From Rhabditoides inermis (taxonomy: Eukaryota; Nematoda; Chromadorea; Rhabditida; Rhabditidae), in the NCBI GenBank assembly GCA_963966185.1, contig CAWZYM010000151.1, forward strand, positions 939,501 to 1,003,500: a DNA stretch of 64,000 nt. Direction: 5' to 3'. Shown here in pieces: positions 14,200-24,600 of this stretch. The notes beneath the pieces were generated by a model. The model saw only the letters and a list, made by a program, of their open reading frames with translations. It had not been told where the DNA came from and ran no database searches. Position numbers and translations under genes: made by a program. The number at the start of each line of letters is the position of its first letter. Position 1 is the first letter of the stretch.

Positions 14200-17100
14200 A
14201 CCTTGCAGTGGATGCCTCGGAGGCTGGCGTGGGCAACCTTGAAGTGGCAGTGAACGAGGGCAGGATTCCCTCCATGGCACACGCACTCGGACAGCATCGG
14301 TGAGAGAATACATTTTTCTGTCCCTGTCTGTTTTTGTCGTTTCATCAGATTAACCGCGCTTCAATTCATTCAAATATTTTTTGCACGGCTCGGCCATAGT
14401 ATGAATCATTTGTTCACTGACCGGTGAAGAGTGTTCAAATTTCGTGTGACGTTACTTATAGTTTTCACATTCACATGAGTACGTTTCACACGCGCCACGT
14501 AAACTTTTTGACAGTAATAACAATACCGATATCATTTCTGACTTCTCGAATCTCGAATCTTCAGCTACGACATCTCGTTCGTTCCCAAGGAGCCTGCCGA
14601 TCACACCATCTCCGTCCGGTTCAACAACGAACCCGTGCCCGGTATGTTACTTTGATGTCTTGGTCTTAGCTGACATACGTATGCGAAACATTAATTCTCT
14701 TTACTCATGTTGTCGTTTTATGAGATGATTGAAACGTATAGAATCCCATTCTTCTAAACCGCCAAGGAGTGGTGTTAGAAAAAGAGGAGGCAAGAAAGGA
14801 GTGAGTTCACAGTATCCCCTCCCCTTGCAGGCTCCCCGTTCATGTGTCGTCTCGTGTCGGCTGCCGTGGCGCGCGTCTCGGGCGCAGGCCTGGAGAGGGT
14901 GCCTGTCGGACAGCCAGCCACATTCACTGTCCACACCGATGGAGAGGGAAAGGTGACAGCAAGTGACTACTAGTTTGCTCTGCCAAATTGGCACAGATTG
15001 GCCGACCGGCACTGTTGACCATGTCCATGTCAGACTACGTTTTGTCTCGAGAAAAAAAACGTATTGAAAAACACTGTTTCCTTTAGGTTTATATGAGCTG
15101 TGAAACACGACGACACGACTAGTAGACTGCGAGAAACGTATCAAAAAGAGACTATTGAACATACAATTAAGACAACAGTTTAAAAAAAACTTACAAAATT
15201 TGGGGTGGCTAGCGCAGTGGATGTGCGCGCAGCTATCATGCGGAAGGTCCCGAGTTCAATCCTCTCGGCGGCCAATGATGTACCGCTAGTCACGGTGGAG
15301 TGACGACCACCCTCACAACTTCCGTGAGCCTCTAGTCAGAAGTCTGTGACGTCATCTGATCCAAATTTATTGCATTAATTGATGGACCCCTTGTAAGCAG
15401 CTAGCGATTTGTACTCGAGAGCCTTAGGTCAGTCCCCTTATTGGCTAGGTCGACGGTTGTATAACTTGAAACTGCTCATAAACAAACTTAAAAAAACTGT
15501 TCATCAGGTGGAACCCGTCGTCTCTGTGCGCGACCCGCAGCAGTCCACTCTGCACGTGGCAGTGCGACCGGCGGGCGAAGGAGACTACTCGGTCACATAC
15601 ACTCCCGAGGCGGTCGGAAACCATGTGGTGAGGAAGGCGAGAGGACCAGGAATCCATGCTAACCAACTGACATACGATCTTCTCCTTCGTGTAATGTATT
15701 TTCTTTTTTTGCATATGTTTCACTGTTCATGCATAAGACGTTGCTGTTTAACCGATAATTTGATGAATCGAACCACAATATTCCTAGATGTTTGTCATAT
15801 TTCCACATTATTCCCAAGTTAAGACATTTCGAACAATCCTTTCATCCAGATATTTCATAGAATCCTACCATCCTCCTCTCCAGGTTGACGTGTCGTTCAT
15901 GGACGAGCCTATCGCGGGCAGCCCGTACACCGCCAAAGCATACGACGCCACACAGGCACGACTATCGCCCATTGAACCAGCCACGGTGAGTGAGAGAGCT
16001 CTGACCTAGCTGATCACAACTTAATCATCTTTCCTCATTCTCACGTGACAGTAGTTTCTTCGATTTCGTACGTTTCTCTCACACAACATAGCTTGTCAGC
16101 AAAGATCACCGTAATCTTTGCTCATACAAAATACATGTGATTTTTAAACATGCTTTTCTACCAGGTCGGCAAGACGGCGAAACATCTAATAGCACACTAA
16201 AACAACACAACAAATAAAAAAAACTAAGAAAACAACCTGTCTAGGTCGGCAAGCCGGCGACGTTCACGATCGACGCGGCCCGGGCCGGCGCTGGCAACAT
16301 GGAGATCATCGTCTCCGTCGGCAACAAGAACGTCCCCAACTTCGTCCAGGTGGGCGGGGCTAGAAGGGGCGGAGCATCGGTTGCAATGTGTTTCATATCA
16401 TTGTGGGCGGGGCGTCAGTGAGCGGAGCTTACACGTGGTTTTCAGGCGGAGGGCCAGGCCAAGTTCAAAGTGTCGTTCACGCCTCAGGAGGCCAAGGACC
16501 ACACCGTGTCGGTCAAGTTCAACGGACATCCCATTCCCGGTGAGAAGTGTTTGTATGATACACATGAATGTCATGTTTTATGTAGATGAATCTAAATGTC
16601 TACAACTAAGCATAGGTGGTTGAGGTATAGGACATTAGTGTTCGCTGGTTTGTGAGTAACCTCTTTTCCGCGCGCCTGCTCAGCCCTGACTGTTGTTGGT
16701 TTTGCGCGCGTTTCGTAGGTAATTCAAGGCCGGGGCAAGGTTCGAGTTCGAGGTTCGTGTCTCACTGACTGACTGAGTGTTCACTTCCTCCAATGTTCCA
16801 ATCGCTCTACGCCACGCTGCGCGGCAAGCCGAAACGTGTGTTACTATAATATTGCATTTGACTCATTTAATTAACACTCTGACTCATTAAGTTTCTGAGC
16901 CGTTCAACCGTTTTGAACCACAAATGAAATTTATCGGAATATACTGTCGAACGTATCCATTATCACTTCGCATTCTCCAGGCTCCCCCACGAAAATGGAA
17001 AATTGTCCCTTACCTCAAACGCCCCGGACTTTCCTGCTAAAAGAAACGCGTTCTCAATCTTCCCTGATAAAATTTCCTGCTTATTAGAATAACGCGTTCT

Positions 17101-18536
17101 AAATCGCTCTGACTTGCCCATTGAAATAAGAATTAGTTTCTTATTACTAAACTAAACAGTCCCAAACACTCCTAACTTCTAATAATCCGTTCTCACTCCG
17201 TATCCTCGCAGGCTCGCCGATGAAGTGCATGGTGTTCGCCCCCGGGTCCACCCCCGTGGCCTCCACCGCAGTCCTCGGAGCAGTGGCGACAGCGGGGGCA
17301 GTGGGGGTGGCGACACACAGGGAGAGGGAGACGAGCCAGCTGTCGAGCAGGGACTACGACGTGGTGGCCAGGGACACCGAGTACGAGAGCAGGGACACCG
17401 AGCAGAAGGTGCTCAAGCTGACGGGCGATATGGAGGTGGCACAGGTAGGATATATTGATTGGGTGTCATTGGTTACATTATTGATTAATACGGGTTCAAG
17501 GTCGGTCAGAAGAAGGGTTTCGCTGTCGAATCGTCCGGCCGCAGCGGAGACTGCAATGTGATCATCACCGGTGAGAGTCTTGTTCCATGTCTGTTAGTGT
17601 GTCCCGTGCCGTGTTCCGTCCGTCCCCCCTGGTTGTGTTGTCCCCCGTCCTCTTGTCCACTGTCCCCTTTAGCCCCCGATGGAAGACGGCTCGCCACTCA
17701 GACAGAGGACGACGCCATGACACACTACGTCGAGTTCACGCCGATGAACAGAGGTGTGTTTTCCGCATATGTAATAAATTGCATTACCAATCGGTTTGCC
17801 GTTGAAAGGTGAAAGGTGAGGGTGAAACGTATGCGATTACGAACTTGATCTGGTATTCTTTTTTTCTGAAATGAATGTTTTTTTTAACATCGCGAGATTA
17901 TTTATTTTTTCACACGTTCGCGCGCCGCTCTCATTGCATCCTAAACATCTAGAGGTCCATAAAGGGACCGTGAAACGTATGCATAAAAAAAAGTTATAGC
18001 GAAAATTTATAGTAGTCCAGGCGATCAACAGTGACAGTGAATCGTGGAAACAGGCAAAAATCGATAAATCAATCATCCAATACCCGCAGGCGACCACCGC
18101 GTGGACATTCTATTCGGGGACGAGCTGGTGCACCAGGTGCACATGCGAGTCGAGGGAGAGGGCGAGAGGCTGCCCCCGATATGTCTGGTGGGAGGACGAT
18201 ACTCATTCGATGGTGAGTCCGCGTGCGATAGAGTACAGTATAAAAATGATAAAATTTATCGTAATCTCAGTCTAATAAGTCACTTGAATTTATTGTGAGA
18301 AAATTGTGTGTGGTTCGGTGGAAACCAATTGTGCAGTTTTCTCCAGATACGTTTTACGGCTAGCACATACAGACAAGAAAAGTAGTGTGAGCAAATAGTT
18401 CATAATTTGTCTTAAAACACAACACATTGCAGTTTCCACATCTCCCACGGTCTCTCGCGACGATGTGCACGTAGAGATTCACGCGCCGGATGGGAAGCTG
18501 CTGCCTGTACAGGTGAGAGAGAGGGGAGAGAGCGAG

Positions 18537-18587
<51 letters not shown>

Positions 18588-18597
18588 AGAAAGAGAG

Positions 18598-18642
<45 letters not shown>

Positions 18643-21600
18643 GAGCCTCTCCTTGCAGTTGGAGCAGCTACCAGGCGGCGGCGGAGTCCGCGCGAGCTGC
18701 CGATTCAAGGGGGTGCGTGATTTGTTGCCATCCCATCGTGTTTTTTCACATTCCGCTCGTTTTTCAACGCACGGCAATAGGATTACCGCCGGGTTTGACC
18801 GTGACCTTGCCACACATTAGCTGCGGTGGCGGTTTCACACACTTCCCACCTACTATCACCCTAGTAGTATCTATCCCGTTCCTGGTCAATCGATAGTGAT
18901 AGCTATCGATAATTCCGCTACCCCTACAAAAATGTGTGTGTATCTGAATCAATCAATAATTTGAATCAATAACTCGTTTTCAGCCTGGTGCGCACCACGT
19001 GCACACAGTGGTGGAGGGTGAGAAGCAACCCGGCCAGTCAGTGTCGGTCGTCGATCCGAGGAGCGCAGCGCAGATTGTATCCGAGGTGAGTGATTATCAT
19101 AAAAATACTTTCATTTTATTGTACAATCTGCTAGTTTAGCTGCTACTTCATGACAATGTGCTCCTTTCACATCTCTCGTTCCAGCCCCGCAAGGAACTCG
19201 TCTCTCATCCGGCCAAGCATCAGCTGTTGGTGGACGCTCTGCTAGAGAAGCACGTACAAGTACAGGTATGTTTTACTCAATATATATCATATCATGCATT
19301 AACTACAACACACTATAGACACTAGTATTCAAAACAGGCGCTGCAAATACGCTTCACCGATTCTGTATAAGCAGAGAATGAGAACATCGCGCAATCGTTC
19401 CATGTACTCGAAATCGATATGTGACATCAATCATTGCACGAAATTTATATCTGGAGTCGAGCAAGCCGTGAAATCACAACGCATGAGTATATATTACTCG
19501 TAATCTGTCTCAATCAATGTTTGCAGGTTGTGGAACCTGAAGGGGGTCAGCTGTCGGTGCGAATGTCGAAGGCGAGCGACGCGATGTGGACGGCCGAGTG
19601 GACGCCCAGGGTCGAGGGGGAACATGAGGTGGGGAGACCATGCATCGTTTTCATGCGAGTCGACAGAGTGAATGAAACTGTGTCGAACGTCCCATTTCAC
19701 CTCACGTCTTCAGGTCTCCGTGTTCGTCTCCGACCAGCACGTCGCCGGCAGTCCGTTTAATGTGGCGGTGCTCGGTGGGTGTTTATCGATTAGTTCGTTG
19801 ATTCAATCGATATTCCAGATCCCTCGGCTGTGCGCGTGATTGGCCTCAAGAACGATCGCGTTGGAGTGGAGCAGAAGTTCAATGGTCGGTTGGGTTAGCG
19901 AATCAAAACGCATCAGTTGTCTCATTGCAGTTTTGAAGAAACGAGTGATTTTAACTGTTTGTCGAAACGCATTGACTTTTTTTTAATTCTCACTAATTCG
20001 GCGAGACAATTGCATCGCTATCAACGACAACGTATACCAGTACCTTGTGAAACGTATCGCATTCCAGTCGACTTCTCCTCCTCCGGTGCTTCTTCATCCA
20101 CCGTCGAAGTCTCTCTCGGCACCAAGATCCTGCCAGTCACGGTCAAGAGGGTCAAGCAGGTGGGCGTGGTGAAAAGGGGCGTGGTCGCAACCGTTCATTC
20201 AGGGCCTTCTCGTTTGCTCGTTTGTGCCCAAGTATCCCGGCGTACACTGCGTCGATGTCTCGATCGATGGAGTGTTGCTACCTGGTACGTTTCACAAACA
20301 TAATAACAACAATGCATAACATCAGCAAAAATAGATTCCATAGAGTATTGAACGTTTCCAGAATGTCCCTATGAGTGTTCGATCTCGGCGGAAGGTGGTG
20401 TGCGGGCTTCGGGCGACGCCCTTAATAGAGCACAGCTAGGGCGGGTCGCCAGATTCGAGGTCTCTTTGAACGACGCCACCAGAGGAGAGCTAGACGTGCT
20501 CGTCGCTGGTTTGTTGCCACTAATCTTATCATGATTGTTTTCAGGTTTTCAGGAAGTTTGTGTCGTGTTTTTTGTTGTGTGTTCTCTGTGAATCCTCTTT
20601 GATCTACTCTGGTAGATCAGTGAGCGGAGCGATAACAGCGGCTTTCAGATTCAAAGGGCGGTCCGCTGCCTGTCAAATGCTACAAGCAGCAGGATGACAG
20701 CTACTGGGTCGAGTTCACACCCGAACAGACAGGTATCGAGCGATATTGATTTATCGATTTCAAACAATTCATTTGTAGGCACTCACCAGATTGACGTCAC
20801 TTTCGGAGATGTCGCCATTCCCGGATCGCCGTTCAAGTGCGAGGTGCGATCAATTAATGAATGAATCGATAATCAATCGATACTTCAGATCGTGGACCCG
20901 AAGCGAGTCGTCGTGGGTGGTCTGCAGGATGGACTCACTCTCAGGCACGCCGCTACCATCATCGGTTAGTGTCCTAGTTATGTTACACATTTTTGCGAGT
21001 CTATATTACAGAGAGCCTTTGACTCAACATTTTCTGACATGTGTGAAACGTAGTAGTATAATCTAAAGAGGCATCTGACATTTCAGTTGACCGTAAGGAC
21101 GCGGGCAGCGGTGCGCTGGAAGTCGACGTCACCGACCCGGACGGAAAGCCGCTGCGAGTAGAGGTGAGTCGAAAAAAAAACAGCAATTTAACATAACGGA
21201 GCGGCTGTCAGCTAATAGCAGAGACCGTGTGCATAAGGCACTTATTCTCTCTTCAGACAATCCGCTCGGCAGACATCGATCGTGTCACCTTCCTCCCAGT
21301 CACCACCGGACCACACAAGATCAACGTCAAGGTCGGAGGATTCCAGGTCGCTGGTGAGTACGTTTTCGAATTCTCGAACATACGAAGCACTGTTACGTCT
21401 ACAGTTAATTAGTTATTTGTTCGTTACAATGTCCATTTCCAGGCTACCCGAAGATCGTGGACGTCGGCGAGATGGAGCAGCCGTCCGTGTACGGCGCCGC
21501 CCTCGACCAGGCCATCAAGGTATCGATTCATTGATTGATACATGTGCAATACGATGGTTAGTCGTATCCTTCGTCCACAGTGACAACACGGGCCAGAAGA

Positions 21601-24600
21601 TCTTTATTGGCAGTCACAACATGCACGGTGTGCGCTATACACTGATGAGAGAGCGCGCGCAGCAGACGCGCCCCTCTATTACATCGATTAGGGTCATACA
21701 CATGGCCAGAGGGACCGTGAATGGAATACATTAGATATCCGGTATATATCCGATTATATATATATATATATATATATATATCCGGACCGTCGCACCTGTA
21801 TTATCGATTGACTCAGGTCGGCGACCCGGCGTCGTTCATTTTCGACCCCAAGAAGCAGACGGGTGGAATCAAGATCGATGTGCGAGGTGAGACAAATCGA
21901 TACGTTTCGCAAAGTTTATGAGAGACGTTTTATAATGTTTTGAATAGACAGTCGATATTTCTTTAAAAAAAACACTTCAGGTCCGAACCGCCAGAAGGCT
22001 CGTCACTCTGCGATGCGCCGCCCGAACGGAACATCCGAGGTGGGTTTCGATCAATCGATCATCAATCAATACCAATCGATATTCAGGTGGTGTTCAACCC
22101 GGACGAGCCCGGAGTCTACAATGTCGATGTGCACTTCAACAACAAGCCCGTCGCTGGTGAGTGGTAGAGTATCCTTTTTTGTGTACATCGTGATATTACG
22201 TAGCGTATGTAGAACGTGGAATCCCGCGCTTTGCGTTGACGCTGAAACTACTTGTTTTATTACTTATTTAGTAACTCTTTTTGATTGTTACCGTGTCAAA
22301 GCTCATAAGACATTGAAAAGAAACCATGAACATCACTGTACACTGAAGCTGAAACGTACAACATACATATGATTGGCTTGCAGGATCTCCGTTTGAGGTG
22401 CGTGTCATCGATCCGAGCAAGGTGATCATGAACGACGAGAACAAGGTGAGTAAATATCAGCTACCGTAACCGATGCGTTCTCTACCGTAATCTGTGGACT
22501 CTCTATAATGCGAGTTCGTTTCTCTATCACGATACGTATCCTTCCTACCGTAATCCATGTATTCGTGGCAGGACGCGGACGGGGAGCTGATCCTGCTGCT
22601 GGGACACGACAACGTCTTCGACGTCGACGCCACTGCGGCAGGACCCGGTACGCGGTTATCGATTTATTGATTTTGTATTTATTTGAGATATTATCTGCCA
22701 TAAATTGAAACATATTCCCATTATCAATTATGACGAAGAGGTGAAACGTATTGGTGAAAGCCTATAATTAAAAAAAAGAAGAAGAGTAACGCATAGAGTG
22801 CTCATAGATAAGTTCAATCAACTATTGAACAACAACTGAATGCGTCAGCGGGAAGCGTCACAGGGTATACCAATCCAGGACCATTTCGGTGTTTTGCAGG
22901 CAAACTTCAGCTAGAAGTTCGAGACGCTCAGCATCAACTGCTCGCTGGTCCCGCCGCCGCCGAGCAGTGCGGATTCGGAAAGGTACGGTGATAGCGTAAT
23001 TAGAGTGATTGTGATAGTGATAGAGTGATCAGAGTGATGTAGTGGTAAACGGCGTCTATTCGTTTATTCGTCTATTTCATTAGCTCATACATCATGGTGA
23101 TCACATATGGGAATATTGAAACGTATCTGACCAACTCAACAGACATTTTTTTAATCCTGAGTTCATTACGAGAAACAACCTAGTGATCACATGTGTAAAA
23201 ACTGTGTCTCTCAATACTAATTAGACTGAGAAAAGTTAATTGAATGTGAGATTGAGAAACGTGTCTGAATCTTATAGCCTTGCAGTGGCTCGTAGTGGTT
23301 CGAGTGGCTCTCGACATGAGTACAAACGATTATCTGCTTTATTATCCTCACAAGCAAATGACAACAAGTTACCCCCACATGTCGCTACTTTCTGATGAAA
23401 TCTTGTAGACGTGCCTCATACCAACCCCCAGCCAAAAGTGTCCTAACTGTTACATGCGTATCCAACCTCCCCCCCCCCGTTCTCGAGTCTCTAGTACAAA
23501 CAGTTCTCTGCTCACTTAGCTTTATTAGGTTCGAAACCAACCCTCCCCGTATTGAAACATATACTATTGTTATTGTACAAGTATCGAAACGTATCTCCTT
23601 TTCTAGTGGCGCGTTGTGGTTCGTCCGCGCGCTGCCGGCCGCCACTCCCTCTATCTCTCGTGGGACGACCAGCCAGTGCCCACCGCATACCCCGCAAGAG
23701 CACTCGCGCACACCGCCAGTCAGGTAAGTCTCAAGTTTATCATTAATAACCAAGCACTCATGCATGGGAGGTGTTACATTAGTGCAGTATTATAGTGGGA
23801 GGTGTTACATTAGTGCAGTATTATATGTTAGTGCAGTATTATAGTTTGGACTGGTACGTTTTACATTGTCCGTATAGTGCTGCGGAATATTCATTTGTCA
23901 ATATAGTCGGATTGGATCCTATATGCCATCCGTGACATTTCACATGTTGTGCAGTTTCGTGCAACACAACATGTATAGTTTCAAAGATCCAAAACGCTTT
24001 GTGAGAGAGAATCGAACCAGCGGCAGAGGGTCACAACGATCGCGCGCTGGCGGCGCGCTCTACCACTGCGCCATTGAGGCCCACACTAAGAGGTCATTGA
24101 TTCTCGCCGATATGTTTGCTCGTTAACTCTCATCATAGTACACTCAAGTAGCCAGTGGAGCTACATGTGGTCTCTCTTCGATCTTTTAACCACTGCCTCT
24201 ATGGCGCAGTGGTAGTGTGCGCCGCCGGTGCGCAATCGCTGCGTGCTGCTTATGGGTTCGCTTCCTACTCTTGGACGCGTTTTGGATATTTGTTGACATA
24301 CATGTTGTGTTGCACAAAACTGCACAACAAGTGAAATGTCACGGATGGCATATAGGATCCAAACCGACTATAGCAATAGCGTTGATGCGTGAACACAATG
24401 ACATTCAAACTCCAATTGATTTCGTTCAGGCGCCGAAACCTGTGGCGGCTGCTTCTCTGGCCGCCGGAGCGGGTCTGGCAGCATCCAGCCTCCATCAGAG
24501 AGCTCCATCCAGGGAGTCCGCAGAGAGGACCACCTACACTGAGAGGACCGAGAGACACACCACCTACGGAGACGAGAGAGCGCCGCGCGACGAGAGGGCG

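Noticed and set aside
15202..15275. tRNA gene
   Set aside because: A- and B-box-like motifs are present but the acceptor stem does not close and the body continues as a repeat; SINE is the better call.
16975..17060. An extra filamin exon or decoy at 16981 (CAG/GCTCCCCCACGAAAATG)
   Set aside because: Resemblance to the start of exon 17212 is weak (GCTC.CC only) and the frame is not needed to join exons 43 and 44.
24040..24090. tRNA gene on the minus strand in the filamin intron
   Set aside because: Matches the head of a SINE with a second inverted copy 110 bp away; not an independent gene.
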